Shown piece after piece: positions 33,480 through 45,178 of a stretch of DNA of 64,000 nucleotides (positions within the stretch are counted from its first letter, which is position 1; the number at the start of each line of letters is the position of its first letter). The notes beneath the pieces were generated by a model. That model worked only from the letters and a program-made list of their open reading frames with translations, was not told where the DNA came from and ran no database searches. The position numbers and the translations under genes were made by a program. Source of the DNA: Utricularia gibba (lineage: Eukaryota > Streptophyta > Magnoliopsida > Lamiales > Lentibulariaceae). The DNA is taken from positions 155,001-219,000 of the forward strand of contig NEEC01000028.1 in NCBI GenBank assembly GCA_002189035.1, written 5' to 3'.

Positions 33480-34660
33480 ATATAGGAATTCTAGAGTGTT
33501 TGGATCACGTGTCAGATTTCGTTGTTGTAATGTCTACGGTCAATGTGTCTATGGCTTTTATGTGCAAATTCTTGTTGAACACATGAAAATAAAAGGCCAT
33601 GCAAAGAAATGGTTCCGTAGCCTACCCACTGAATCCTTTTTTTTCTTTGGAACAGCCCGGCTAAGCATGCAGTTAACGTTGGACCGCGCACAACTCCATC
33701 GTCTGCACAAAGGGCCGGAGGAATCTCTCTGGCTTTTTATTGAGAGGGTGGACGTAGTTCAGATTCAGTTGGTGTAGAATTGACTGTCCAGGATCGTATT
33801 CCGCTCTGAAGTGAAGGAAGTGATCGGGGGATGCTAGTTTACACGGTCGTTGTCTCGTAATCCTCCGAAGAATTTTGTTTGGCGAGAAGAGGAAACATTT
33901 AGTGCTTGGGATCACACTCCACCGAGAGGCACGGTGATTCAAAGAAAAGAAGCGAAGTCTCCCAAAGATTATTCCAGGCGAAAACGCAGCCTTGATTGAC
34001 ATGTCATTTCCATTCCATCCTGTCAAGCCTGTTTATTGCGAGTATCACCAAAGTGTTACTCATTCTACCGAGGAATGTCGTCAGGTCGGTGAGGATTTTC
34101 AGAAGTGGATGCATGAGCAACGTAGAATCCGGAACCGTAATCCAAGCCCCCGCCTCAGTCACGCAATACGCGAGATAGGAGTCCATCACCGGATGCCGGT
34201 CAAGGACAGCCCAACAAGCAAGGAAGGGGCGGATTCGGGAACCGCCGAGGGCGAAGAAATCGAAATTACGGTAACGCTCGGCGACCTTCACGGAATGCAA
34301 GCAACCGGCCTCTTCCTCAAACTCAACTGCGAGCGGCAGCACCAGGGGTCCCTGTGGTTCAGGAGTCGGGAGCAAAAGCTCCCCAGGCTGAAGAATATGT
34401 TGGGCCGGTCATTGATGTGAGTGATATCAGGTGGGCCCACCACAGGTGACACTCCAAATCAGCGCAAGAGGGCTTGAAGCTTATGCCCAATACAGTTTAC
34501 ATGGCACAGAGGGAACGCCAAAAAAAAATTGATGCTCCAGTGACATTTGATGCATTCGATTTAGCTGGAGTGGCTCTCCCTCAGACGGATCCTGTAATTG
34601 TTGAGGCGATAATCAGCCGTGAGAAGAATATTGATTGACACTGGAAGTTCAGTAAATGTT
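33480..34660 (+). pseudogene. Ty3/gypsy gag-protease fragment
   Basis: In shifting frames the sequence shows KGHAKKWFRSLPTESFF and LHKGPEESLWLFIERVDVVQ (gag core), then YCEYHQSVTHSTEECRQ (CCHC-like knuckle with C-H-C spacing), then DAFDLAGVALP and LIDTGSSVNVF (retropepsin DTGS). The order gag, knuckle, protease is that of a Ty3/gypsy element. Stops and frameshifts show it is dead. It originated in the nucleus. Confidence 0.8.
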
Positions 34661-34732
34661 TTCACTCATCTTTCTACTCGCTCGTTTCTATATTCGTTAC
34701 GTAAACTTCACTCGTTGGGTTTCGGTAAGTTA

Positions 34733-34778
<46 letters not shown>

Positions 34779-34805
34779 ATACTCTAACCGCTGAGTCAAG
34801 TAGGT
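34733..34805 (-). tRNA. trnM-CAU: tRNA-Met (CAU), elongator, plastid-like
   Basis: 73-nt cloverleaf with acceptor ACCTACT/AGTAGGT, anticodon CAT in TTTCATACGG, and T-arm TTGGTTCAAATCCAA. It resembles plastid trnM. Confidence 0.93.
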
Positions 34806-34826
34806 CAAGTCAATTCAGATCAAATA

Positions 34827-34889
34827 GACCCAACGAGCGGAATGGAAATGAAGCGAGTTAAAGAACAGAGCGGAGCGAGTAGAGAAAAG
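34827..34889 (+). repeat. 57-nt family B repeat, copy 1
   Basis: 34827-34883 is identical to 36098-36154. 34834-34889 is identical to the reverse complement of 62351-62406. Words: GAGCGGAATGGAAATGAAGC, GAGTTAAAGAACAGAGCGG. Confidence 0.9.
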
Positions 34890-35000
34890 AGCGTAATGAA
34901 ATGAAGCTGCGGCTAGCACGCGTCGCGTTGATCAACCACTTGGGCAATATTTCACGCGCGAAGTCTCAAAACCATCAATCCTCATTCAATGAACATTCAA

Positions 35001-35116
35001 TCCGGGCTTTGACCATGTCTCCCGAACAATCTCAGTACATATGGCGCAAGACGATTCCACATATCGAGGTCGGAATGGGATCGGGTGTTTTCACGTCTCA
35101 CCGTAGTGCCCGGTTT
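35001..35116 (-). rRNA. rrn5: 5S ribosomal RNA
   Basis: About 116 nt beginning AAACCGGGCACTACGGTGAG, with ATCCCATTCCGACCTCG, TCGTCTTGCGCCATATG and ACTGAGATTGTTCGGGAGAC, ending near AAAGCCCGGA. Its ends pair (ACCGGGC/GCCCGG). It is usually just downstream of rrn18, but no 18S sequence is in this window. The upstream neighbours on this strand are trnF and trnS. Confidence 0.95.
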
Positions 35117-35181
35117 GTCTTGATTTCCGATTGATGAACAGGAACTCTTTTTTACTGTCTCTTCCCCTGAAGCAAAACGCC

Positions 35182-35255
35182 CGCTTAGAAGTGGATTCGA
35201 ACCACTGACACAAGGATTTTCAGTCCTTTGCTCTAACCAGCTGAGCTACCTGAAC
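35182..35255 (-). tRNA. trnF-GAA: tRNA-Phe (GAA)
   Basis: 74-nt cloverleaf with anticodon GAA in ACTGAAAATCC and T-arm AGTGGTTCGAATCCACT. The acceptor GTTCAGG faces TTCTAAGC, giving a C4-A69 mismatch that is known to be repaired by C-to-U editing in other plants. Confidence 0.95.
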
Positions 35256-35490
35256 CACTTTCCTAAAGTCTGTTTTCTTCATCGAATAGCGCCCTACCTT
35301 ACCACAACACGTTTAAGGGAAAAGCCCTTGGTTTCATAGTGAGGCTTTTTCGCTTGTTCGTCAAGCTTTCGAGCTGCTTTTTCTACAGCCGCCTCCAACA
35401 TGCTCAAGAACCGAGAGCAGTCCAGAGACTGGACTCCACCAAGAGGTTCTTTCTCTCACGTCATTTCGCCCGCCCCTGGAATTTCCGTGC

Positions 35491-35578
35491 CGGAGGAAAT
35501 GGGATTCGAACCCATGATACAATCTTCTTGTATGTCGATTTAGCAAACCAATGCCTTAAGCCACTCAGCCATACCTCC
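35491..35578 (-). tRNA. trnS-GCU: tRNA-Ser (GCU)
   Basis: 88-nt class II tRNA with acceptor GGAGGTA/TTTCCTCC, anticodon GCT in TTTGCTAAATC, long variable arm, and T-arm ATGGGTTCGAATCCCAT. It sits before trnF, a common angiosperm pairing. Confidence 0.95.
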
Positions 35579-37162
35579 AAGTTGTTGATCGGAATGGAAT
35601 AGGATGGGTTTGATTGGTTGGTTGCCCGAAGGGCTATCAGATCCGATCAACTGCCTAAGCCGTAGCGCGCGTACTCTTCTTCTATGAGCGAGACTCTATC
35701 CAGATCTCCGGGTCGATTCCATTACGAAATCCGCTTCAATAAGAATTTGCATTCCCCCCTATTCTCGGATGTTCCGGTAAAGTCAACGCTACGGATTCTC
35801 CAACTCGTTACGTGTTGAACTACGTGGACACAGAAAGAAACATTTAAGCATACCCCCTCGTTTTTGTTTGAATAAAGGGCATAAGTCATGGATTCCAACT
35901 CAGCATTTAGTGAAGTTGCAGAAGCAGATAACTACTCAACCAAAAGATTTGGATGGATGTTCGAAGACCTCTCCCTATCGCCGGAGGGACGAAGGCCGGA
36001 GGTTTCAAGATCTCGACCGGAATGCGGGAGTGTGAAGGTTGTTAGCGTCAGAGTTTAGTCTTTTGCATAAAAGCTAAGAGAAACAAGCTTTGTAGTTGAC
36101 CCAACGAGCGGAATGGAAATGAAGCGAGTTAAAGAACAGAGCGGAGCGAGTAGAAAAAAGAGAAGTGGCCATAAACTAGAGAGTGTTGACCAATTTCTAA
36201 AAGAATTGTTAGTAGTTGCAATAACTGAATTTCACAGCAGGCAGCCATTGCTGCTTGCTCTGTGGCATAGAAGATTAGGTCATGCAAGTTAGTCTTTAAT
36301 AGATAAATAAAGTCAATCAAAGGGGCGACCTAAGAGAGCCAAGGAGAAGAATTCAAACGAAAAAGAAAGCTTCTCAGGTAAAGAGCGTCTATCCTACTTA
36401 GGTAGGGTGCAGCTTTCGATCAGGAAGTCAACCGTAAAATAGGATTCCCCTGGAGCTGCTCCGCCCTTTCGTTCCCAAGCAGAGCGCTAGTAAGTTGTAA
36501 AAAACTCGCTTATGGCGCGTTGTCGGACTCCCTTCACACTCCCGCATTCCGGTCGAGATCTTGAAACCTCCGGCCTTCGTCCCTCCGGCCTTCAATTGGT
36601 CCATCCTGATTCTTCGGATTTTCGGTCATACAAAGCCGTGGATCGAGATCTTAGGATCTAGCTAGATAAGACAACTCGAACCTTGGGGAAAACCCATATG
36701 GCAGAACGAGACCGGGAAAGAGTTCTTCTTGCTTTAAAAAAGATCTGGCGAAGAGCACCTGTGAGGCACGAAAGACGAGCTCACGCGGATTATGCCTATG
36801 GCTACTGGTGAAGATGGAGTCAATTTACTAAACCAAAGCCATACCTGAGTGACTTAGAAGGCGGCTTTGTCTTCACTCCGTCCACCCTTTCTTTTTTTTG
36901 CATTCGAAAGAACGGGGTCTTACAACTTCAGGGGGATGAAAGAAAAAGAAAGGGATCTGGGAGCTTTATGATCGGAGAAAGAGAAGGGACAGGATTGGTG
37001 TGTCACTGGGTCGGTGAGGGAACCCGGGGGACGCCCCGCCGAATTCACATCAGAAATCGCCAACATGAACACAAACGAAATCTTGAATTGAATATAGTAT
37101 AGAAAGAAAACGAACCACTTCTATTCTCGGAGCTGAGGCCGTGGTGGATGGACGTTGTGAAG
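35579..37162. other. Spacer with repeats
   Basis: Family A blocks lie at 35955-36038 (forward: GAAGACCTCTCCCTATCGCC, GGAATGCGGGAGTGTGAAGG) and 36525-36605 (reverse). The 57-nt family B repeat copy 2 lies at 36098-36154. No gene recognised. Confidence 0.55.
36098..36154 (+). repeat. 57-nt family B repeat, copy 2
   Basis: Identical to 34827-34883 in direct orientation, 1.27 kb away. Confidence 0.9.
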
Positions 37163-37234
37163 GTCCCTTTCGTCCAGTGGTTAGGACATCGTCTTTTCAT
37201 GTCGAAGACACGGGTTCGATTCCCGTAAGGGATA
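37163..37234 (+). tRNA. trnE-UUC: tRNA-Glu (UUC)
   Basis: 72-nt cloverleaf with acceptor GTCCCTT/AAGGGAT, D-arm GTCCAGTGGTTAGGAC, anticodon TTC in CTTTTCATG, and T-arm CGGGTTCGATTCCCG. It is the only plus-strand tRNA gene between trnC and trnP. Confidence 0.95.
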
Positions 37235-37309
37235 GCGACTCATTCCCGGCCGCTAAAAGTACGTGTTCATTGCTGAGTGATCGTTCGCTATCTAGGTACC
37301 AAACCTCTC

Positions 37310-37520
37310 CCGCCACGGTCGAGCCCGTCCCACTACCTTCACACTACCGCAAACGAACAACCTTCACACTACCGCTTCATGACTCCCGCATTCCGGCCGG
37401 TCCGTAGGCGATAGGGAGAGGTTGGAAAGAGCTCGACCGATAGGGAGAGGTTGGAAAGAGCTCGACCGATAGGGAGAGGGATTCAATTGGTCCGTAGGCC
37501 TTCCATTGGTCCCGTAGGGT
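37310..37520. repeat. Family A mosaic with 29-bp tandem
   Basis: 37409-37437 and 37438-37466 are identical 29-bp units beginning CGATAGGGAGAGGTTGG, with a partial third copy to 37479. Flanking words are CTTCACACTACCGC, CATTCCGGCCGGTCC and CAATTGGTCCGTAGGCC. Confidence 0.9.
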
Positions 37521-38247
37521 ACTCTCTCCTCGATATCGGTACAGGCAACTCGGTACTCGGTATCGGGCGAAGCCTCTTGCTCTATCGGTATGGGTCTCTG
37601 TATTTGCCTTTCTCTACCACCCTATGAAATAAAGAACACCGTATGCGGTTGCTCGTTCCTAGTTCTTCTTATGTGTCTTCATTCTCTCGGTGCAGAAAGA
37701 TTTCAGAAATCTTTGTTATGATGAAATCGATTCCAAAGAGCTCCTTCTCTGCATCTAGGGTTCTGGTCGGCGTAACGACTGCTTTCGATGGCAATCCTTC
37801 CAGTTCCCGTTGGAGATCACTTTTCTAAGGTTCATCTCGGGGGCCCGAGTCCATAGCGGAATTGTTTGAGAAACAGCCGTGTGGTAGAGAGATACATCAA
37901 GGTAGGTTAGCTTCCGCGCCAGTTGTAGCAGGTTTCTCATCGAGTCGATTTGACATCGGCCCGACAGAGATATTGAATCGGATCGGGGATTTTCCTTAAT
38001 GGCCTTTCGTATAACTAATGTTTTGTACTGATGTAATTCCACGCAAATATGACAGCCTGCCCGTAGCTGCTAAGGAAGAGGGTCAAGCCATAACGGATTG
38101 ATGTGGCGTAGCGGCGACTGGAATCGATCAACATTCAGCTTCAAGCGTAGTTCTCGGGCTTCTCCTATACCCCGTACCCGGCCTGCTAATCTATTGAATG
38201 AGGATTAGGTGGGGAGTGAAGCAAGACTGATTAGGCCTTCGTAACGC
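37521..38247. other. Unassigned spacer
   Basis: No gene recognised. Confidence 0.45.
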
Positions 38248-38520
38248 CTAACCAATCCTCATTTGTCGAAGGGCCTTGAATTGGTTGGGCAATAGCTTCA
38301 CCATCACTTGGTCGCCTTCCGAGTATTCCACGGGACGTCTCTTCTTGTCGGCCCACTTCTTCCTCAGCCTAAAAGCAATCGAGATCCCCGGATATGTAGC
38401 TACAAATGGTTCCAAACCTTCCCCCCAGTTTCTCATCTCCTGAAAGAATCGAATTCGACGTTGCTGCATATTCTCGTTGGGTCTTGGGATAACTTGGCTC
38501 ACTTTCCTACTCTGATCATC
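38248..38520 (-). pseudogene. Ty3/gypsy integrase C-terminal fragment
   Basis: Reads KKWADKKRRPVEYSEGDQVM, then VKLLPNQFKALRQ, the conserved segment between the integrase core and the end of gypsy polyproteins. A single piece, no functional element. Confidence 0.75.
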
Positions 38521-38829
38521 AACGTTTTAGAGTTCATGCACTTGCCGGCATCTCATCTAGTCTAGATAGATTCCCTAAGAGCTTCTTCTCTAGCAGGCAA
38601 TTTCGCCCCTTTTTATTCCCGGTAATAAGGATTTCTTTTTACCTATCACGACGGCCTTACTTTCTTCGGCATTAATTCGTCTCAAAAGAGCAAGCGAACC
38701 TCACCAATTCCATTCCAATTCTCTCAGACAGAGCAGGTCTACTAAAGGCAAGCAGCCCCACCGAGCAATAAGAAGGAACTGCAACGGTTGTTAGGGAAGG
38801 TTCATTTTCAACGAAGATTCATCTCACAC

Positions 38830-39320
38830 TTAGCCAGGAAGACGTGATGTGGATGGCTTTAGGTTGTCGCACCAAAGTGAAATCGGTAAAGGTGGAGCTA
38901 AATGGAAATCATGAAGAAGATAAGTAACCCATTGTAACTCGCACACGGTACGGTAGCTGCTAGGCTGCGATATTCCGCCTCGGCGGATGAGCGCAGACCC
39001 GTGATCGACGAGAATCTGGACAAGTTGCCCAGTCCGCGTCCGAATATGCAACCAGGTTATTAGTGTTCTGAAATGGGAAATCCCTTTTAAGGACTTAAGA
39101 TAACGCACAACGTGCAGTGCCATCTTCCAATGGAATAGGAGCTTGAAGAAACTGACTTAGCTGTTGTGTGGCAAAAGCTATGTCTGGACGAGTCAAACCG
39201 AGATATAACAATCGCCTAACAAGCCGCCTATAACAGTCTGGACGTGGATAAAGTGGTCCATCATCGTCTTGTAACTTGCAGCCCTTTGGTAAAGGAGTGG
39301 CCTAGCTACAAGCAAACCAA
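38830..39320 (-). pseudogene. Ty1/copia RT-RNase H fragment
   Basis: On the minus strand, in shifting frames: RRLLYLGLTRPDIAFATQQL, then SQFLQAP, then ALHVVRYLKSLKG, then ELQWVTYLLHDF and LWCDN. This follows the reverse transcriptase end and RNase H order of plant copia elements. Frameshifts show it is dead. Confidence 0.85.
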
Positions 39321-39719
39321 CATCAGAAACAATATAAAGGACATCTTTTCGCAGGTTAACATAATAACCAGTGGCTGTTGTGGTAACGGCAATACCTTCA
39401 TAGGTTGCTGTGTAGACGGTAGCGTACTACTGCAGTCGATAGGCTAAGCCGCCCACACCCCTGGAGGAGGGCCAGGCAGAGCGTCCTGGATAGATCCTCT
39501 CCTTTGGAAATGGACTCATAGGAAAATGACTACCAACCAATTCTTTTCATCTTTATTCAAGGCAGTAGTTCTGAGATGGCACCGTGTTTTGGAAAACACG
39601 GGGATCGCTTTCGCTCCTCTCCCATTCGTTCGAGTGGCTTCGCTCCTTCCTGGTGGTTCTCTTGATCTACTCCGGTCTCACGCGAGGTCCATAGCGCCTC
39701 GTTTCAAAGAGGTTGGTTC

Positions 39720-39805
39720 GGATGGACCAATTGAAGGCCAGAGGCCGGAATGCGGTAGGGGGGTTTGGTGGTGCTCGACCGAAAGGGAGAGGATGGATGG
39801 AATTC
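39720..39805 (+). repeat. Mosaic repeat (family A)
   Basis: Contains GGACCAATTGAAGGCCAGAG, GGAATGCGGTAGGGGGG and GCTCGACCGAAAGGGAGAGG. Confidence 0.8.
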
Positions 39806-39836
39806 AGAAACTGTCGTCATGAATAGAATTTGGACT

Positions 39837-39952
39837 CAATCTAGTTCGCCGATTTGGCATTCCGAGAATAGTAGTGTCTGACAATGGCACTCCATTTTCA
39901 GGTCGGAAGCTCGTCGAGTGGTGCAAGGAAATGAATATTCAACAGAAGCAAC
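39837..39952 (+). pseudogene. Retrotransposon integrase core fragment
   Basis: Reads RRFGIPRIVVSDNGTPFSG, then KLVEWCKEMNIQQ, the SDNG-type integrase core around the second catalytic Asp. Confidence 0.7.
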
Positions 39953-42563
39953 CGATTAGTTAGCGATTAGGAGTTAGGAGCTATGGTTGCCGTAGCTCTA
40001 TTAGCTTGAGTTAAAGAGCTAAGAAAGGAAGAGTCTTTTGCTATTTGAACTCAAAAAGAATCTGAAAGTAAGTTTGGGATGTTCGTCGAATGGAACTTAA
40101 CCGCCCGTGAACCTGATTCCAGATTGACTTCCTTCACCGCAACGCCCCTTACTAGCTATAAGGAACGAAAAGCCATAGAGATTCTGCTTCTCGTACGCGG
40201 CAGAGGGATTTAGAGAAAACAAAGCACTGATTGTTTCGAAAAGCGATGCGTACAGTAACGGGGGTAAAGGAAACCTTCTCTCTCTTGCTTTCGGGCTTAC
40301 GTCTCTCTTTCTACGGGTTCCTGTTTCTTTGGTCACTTTGGGCAAGGCTGTACAGGTACTCAGCTTCTCTCTGTAAGTCAAGCTTGCTGTAGCCGCTTTC
40401 GGGGAAGGTTGACTTTTCCTTTCCGTGAAGTATTTAGGCCCCCTTCAACGTCAATGGACTGCTAGTTGAAGGTACGGGATCATGACTTTGACTATAGGTC
40501 AACCTGTAAGTGAAGGAAGGAACAGCAGGTTGTTAAGGTTTCAATGGAGTTGAACCTGCACCCGAACCTGAGGAGGGACCGAAGAGAGCCTGTAACGGTA
40601 CTGGGGCAGGAGGAAGAGCATTAAAGAATATAGCAGGTAGCGGAGAGGCGTCACCCAAGGCTGATTTCAGTGTCTACCCTAAGATGAGTGCTTAGCTCAA
40701 TCGAATGACTTTGTCCCAACCAACAGATCTTCTCCAAATCATTAGTAGAAGGAAGGACCAATTGAAGGCCAGAGGCCGGAGTTCGTTTGCGGTAGGTTTT
40801 CATGCGGGAGTGTGACGGGCTCGAACGAAGTGAGAGGTAGGGGAACCCTTTCCTTTCCGTCGAGTTCTGTCTGATCTCCTCTAGGGCCAAATAGAAGCCT
40901 GCTTTGCGTTTCTTTGATCGTTCGACTACTTCTTCGTGTTCGTTGCTTTTTTTGATGTGATCCTTGTCTTTAGCTTGGGACCAGGACTCCAAAGTAGTAA
41001 CGATTCTCTCATAAGCGCTACTGTTCCTAGTGCCCTGAGTATGAATCTCATGTTGAAATTTATTGAGAGCGATAGTCGTAGTGGTTTTTTTTAATGCGCG
41101 AATAGAATGCTGCGTCGGATATTTGATCCCGTATTCTATCAGGAGGGCAATGGTGACGCGCCTCGACTAAGGCTGCTTCTAACTATTATCTCCACAGCTT
41201 TCTCTAAGAAATCTCCAAACTTGGCCACCACATCGAGACCGCTTTCGAAAACGGAAATGCTTTAGATCGTTTTTCATTCGATGACTCTTAAACACATACG
41301 ATAGGTGGTAGCATCACTCGATCACAGGAAGCCTATTTACCGCTCTCCTTAAACTTGGTCTTCCTCAACAAACATTTTCGTTCATCTAGTTGTCTTATGC
41401 CGGATATATATATATACATATTAGCCAAGCAGTCTACGAAGCCCACCTACGATCCACTAATCCATAAGCAACAGCCCTCTATCGCCTTAAGTGCCTCCTA
41501 TCACCTGCCTATGCGCTTGCCTTTACACCTACCCATATGAAAAGAAGGATCAAGGTTTGAAGATCTCGACCGTTAGGGACCGGCCCGGCCGGAGGGACCC
41601 ATTGAAGGCCAGAGGCCGGAATGCGGGAGTGTGACGGGCTCGACCGAGAGGTAGGGAGAGCTCTTTAGTGGCGGGAGTTTGAAGAAGCTCTTTAGTTAGG
41701 GACCGGCCTACGGTTTCAAGATCTCGACCGGAGTTCGTTTGCGGTAGGGGGGTTTGCGGGATGGACAACGTGAAGAAGCTCTTCTTGCTTACTTGCTCAG
41801 CTCTAAATAATAGACTCGCTATATTAGTGAGTTAGTTCGCTCAGCTACCTGCGAGAACTCTTACTAAACTATAAACAACCCCTTCATCCCTAAGACTTTT
41901 CAATTCTACCTGGAAGTCGAGCTCCCACAGGCGCTTCAAATGGATTCTCCAGACCAGAACCATTTCGCTTATTCGAAACTACTTGAGTCCTTTTTCAACA
42001 AACAATCATGGGGGCCTTCCTCGCGTAATAGATAGTACATCTGCGATTGGTTTGTCTTGTTTAATGGCATAGCTTCACTCCCATTTGACTAGTTTAAACT
42101 CAAGTCTGTGCTGGGTGTATTTTTTCGACTGGTTGTAGCCTTCTTATTCAGATGAAATTACCTAGCTCAGGAAAAAGAAGAGGACAAGTAGTTCCAACTA
42201 GGCCAGCTGTTCCTAGTCCGGTTGATGCCGTAGGAAAAGAATAAACAAGAGCTACAACCACTAGAAGATACTGACTTTCGCTCAGCTTCGGCACTTTCGG
42301 CTAAGGCTGCATGGTTTGAAGGTTGAGTTCTGGATGGATGGTTTGAAGGCTAACTCGAGCGGTAATAAGACAAGAAAAGAACTGTTCCGGGGTTTACGTT
42401 TCTCTTTCTAAATAAGAGATTAGCATACAAATTGAAAACACAAGAAAAAGGTATCTTACTTGTTTTTCTGTTTCGGAATTGTGAAATCGATTTGATAGTT
42501 GTACCAAGCTGGGCCACCACCCCTGGGTTAAGTCAATTCTCTTTTTTCTTTTTTTCAAACTCA
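39953..42563. other. Spacer with family A repeats
   Basis: Repeat blocks lie at 40750-40870 (forward) and 41553-41765 (forward, with GATCTCGACCGTTAGGGACC, GGAATGCGGGAGTGTGACGG and CTACGGTTTCAAGATCTCG). No gene recognised. A short TATATATATA tract is at 41407-41416. Confidence 0.55.
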
Positions 42564-43730
42564 TTATCCCATGTAAGAATTTGGAATTCCTCTTCCAACT
42601 CGTCCCAGAATGGGCGTTATGGCAAAAAAGAAAAAGAAAATCAAAGGAGAAATTTGTCCTATAGTAACAAATGGTGCCTCCACAGGTTGACACCCGATCC
42701 AACCTAGTAGTAAGCGATCCGCCAAAAGCAACCAAAATATTCCTTGGTGAATCGGGCGAAAACTTGAACTACGTACATACATATTTTTAAAAAACGGTAA
42801 AGCCAACAGACATATAAAAACAGGTGCTATTGCGGCTACACCTCCCGATTTGTCAGGTATACTACGAAGAATGGCATGGATCGGTAGGAAATACCATTCC
42901 GGCACAATATGAGGCGGGGTGGACATTGGATTAGCAGGTATATAATTGTCGGGATGCCCCAAAACATTAGGAGCATAAAAAATCCAAATGGAAAAAAAGA
43001 TAGCAAAAGCTACCCAACCTACTAGATCCTTTACATAAAAATAAGGGTAAAAAGAAATTTTATCCATCTCAGAATGTACACCCAATGGATTATTTGATCC
43101 ATATTGATGCAATGCGGCCAGATGAAGAAGACTGGCGCCTACTAAAATAAAGGGGAGTAAATGATGAAGACTAAAAAAACGATTTAAGGTGGCATTGTCC
43201 ACGGAGAACCCACCCCAAAGCCAGGTTACTATGGTATCTCCTACTACAGGTATGGCGCTTGCTAAGCTTGTAATTACAGTAGCTCCCCAAAAACTCATCT
43301 GACCCCAAGGTAGTACATATCCTATAAAAGCTGTCACAATCATTAAGAGGAAGATGACAACTCCGAGACACCGAACAAATTCCCTAGGACTGCTATAACT
43401 CGCATGATATAGACCACGAAAAATATGAAGGTGAACCACAATGAAAAACATACTAGCCCCATTAGCATGCATATAACGGAGCAACCAGCCCCCTTCAACA
43501 TCTCTCATAATGTGTTCTACGCTGTTGAAAGCTAGATCCACATGAGGTGTGTAATGCATAGCTAAAAAAACACCAGTCACTATCTGAATGACTAAACAAA
43601 TACCAGCTAACGAACCGAACCCCCACCAATAACTAAGATTGCTTGGGGTTGGATAATCTATCAAATGCTGATTCAGTGTGGAGGATATAGGTTGTTTAAG
43701 AAGAGAGAATCGTTGGTTCCTTAGAGTCAT
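42564..43730 (-). CDS. cob: Apocytochrome b
   Basis: Central complex III subunit, 388 residues from [19 protein letters not shown]. It shows the Q-site stretch [11 protein letters not shown], haem ligand helices ([19 protein letters not shown] and [20 protein letters not shown]), and the Q-o motif PEWYFLP. CAT in [14 protein letters not shown] and CGC in [10 protein letters not shown] look like editing sites (to Tyr and Cys). The C-terminus [10 protein letters not shown] is a few residues shorter than usual (family NSYTDETDHT). The frame is open up to 43988, but the extra 86 residues are unlike cytochrome b, so ATG 43730 was chosen. Confidence 0.96.
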   Translation of the reverse strand: MTLRNQRFSLLKQPISSTLNQHLIDYPTPSNLSYWWGFGSLAGICLVIQIVTGVFLAMHYTPHVDLAFNSVEHIMRDVEGGWLLRYMHANGASMFFIVVHLHIFRGLYHASYSSPREFVRCLGVVIFLLMIVTAFIGYVLPWGQMSFWGATVITSLASAIPVVGDTIVTWLWGGFSVDNATLNRFFSLHHLLPFILVGASLLHLAALHQYGSNNPLGVHSEMDKISFYPYFYVKDLVGWVAFAIFFSIWIFYAPNVLGHPDNYIPANPMSTPPHIVPEWYFLPIHAILRSIPDKSGGVAAIAPVFICLLALPFFKNMYVRSSSFRPIHQGIFWLLLADRLLLGWIGCQPVEAPFVTIGQISPLIFFFFFAITPILGRVGRGIPNSYMG

Positions 43731-44659
43731 TTCTAGTTCTTTTATATCGTGACAACTCTTGCTCCCCCACCTTTTGGCATTCAGGGCCCTACTAACACTA
43801 AATAGAAATGGGTAGTACCTTTCTTTCACCTCCGAAGGGGGATAGAGCGAAAGAAGCGTCGAAGGGGTCGGGTCATCCTGGGTTACTGAAGAGTCGTCCG
43901 ACTGCTCGGTGACCGAATCAGAGAGGTTTTTACCGCTTTCTCTTTTCTCCAGCACTCTCGGGCTGATCATCTTGCTGCAAGAAAGCAAGCTTTGGGTGAA
44001 TGGTTTTCAGGAAATTGCTAGGGGGTAGATGGACCAATTGAAGGCCGGAGGAACGAAGTGCTCGACCGTTAGGGAGAGGGCGTAAACCATTCGGGCTCGA
44101 CCGAAAGGGAGAGGTCTTTCAGAGCGACTGAAAGGAGAGGTAGGAATGCTATCGGGTAGTTAGCGCCTTCACTCAATTGAATCAACTCAATGCCTGAAAA
44201 CCATCCATCCTCCACTTCTGAACTACGCGCGTTGAACTTCATCCAACCTTAATCGACCCTTTTTTTATCTATCTATCTTTAGAAGTAGGGCAAGAGAAAG
44301 TCACTCGTTGATATTTGCGTTGGTTTTTCCAACGGAAACGTTGCACTTTTTTCTTTCTCATTCAGAAGGCTCAGTACCACACTACAGGAGATATACACAG
44401 GTTTTCATCGACTGCAAGGAACGAAGTGCTCGACTGAAAGGAGAGGTAGGGAAGAGCTCGAACGAAGTGAGAGGGGCGTAGCGGTGCTCGACCGGGTTTA
44501 AAGAGCTCGACCGAAAGGGAGAGGAACGAAGTGTTTCAGTCGAGTGAAGAGTTAGTGAAGCGAGTCAAAAAAGAAGACTTTATGCGAGTTTACGAGCTGA
44601 GATCGTTGGCTGCGCTCCTGTTCCCGTCAGCGATCTTCCGCCGCAGTAGCTGCTGACCG
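43731..44659. other. Spacer upstream of cob with family A repeats
   Basis: Repeat blocks are at 44035-44165 and 44420-44540 (forward, with GGAACGAAGTGCTCGACC, GAGCTCGAACGAAGTGAGAG and CTCGACCGAAAGGGAGAGG). rps14 and rpl5, common neighbours of cob, are not visible. Confidence 0.55.
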
Positions 44660-44895
44660 TCCTACGCGGTCTCGACGCCCACCAGCATATCTTGATGACT
44701 ATGATTGCTTTCTCTCATCTATTATGCCTCTTCATGAACCTACATCCTATGATGAGGCTAATCGTGATCCCAAGTGGAGAGAAGCAATGGCTGAAGAATT
44801 GACAGCTCTGGAACATACATAACCATGGGATCGTCGTGGACTTGCCTCCAGGTAAGTAAGTAGTTGGCTGTAAGTGGGTCTTTCAAATCAAAACT
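44660..44895 (+). pseudogene. Ty1/copia pol fragment
   Basis: Reads PTSYDEANRDPKWREAMAEE, then LTALEHT and stop, then VVGCKWVFQIKT: the conserved start of copia reverse transcriptase. Two stops break it. Confidence 0.85.
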
Positions 44896-45178
44896 TTGTT
44901 AGTCGGTTTTACGGCTGCAGATATGCGACATTCAATAAACATATCTCCAAAACCTTCTATCTTATTATTTCTTTATTCAAAATGAAAAGAGAAAGAGATG
45001 AACCCTCACTAACAAGGAACTGGTGCTCCGCCTGGGACAAGACAAATGGATAGCCTTTAATCCCAGCTCACTGAAGAGAGTAGTCAAGAGCTTATTGGAA
45101 TCAGAGCTTTTGAAAGCATTCCCATAGGTTGAAGGTCAACCGAATCAAATTCATCTCTGTTAACGAATGCTCCTATTC
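44896..45178. other. Short spacer
   Basis: No recognised content. It lies between copia debris and the mitovirus copy. Confidence 0.4.

Noticed and set aside
34901-35134. 77-codon plus-strand open frame
   Set aside because: It is antisense to the 5S rRNA gene.
43731-43988. N-terminal extension of cob
   Set aside because: The added residues do not resemble cytochrome b, and the family start is at ATG 43730.
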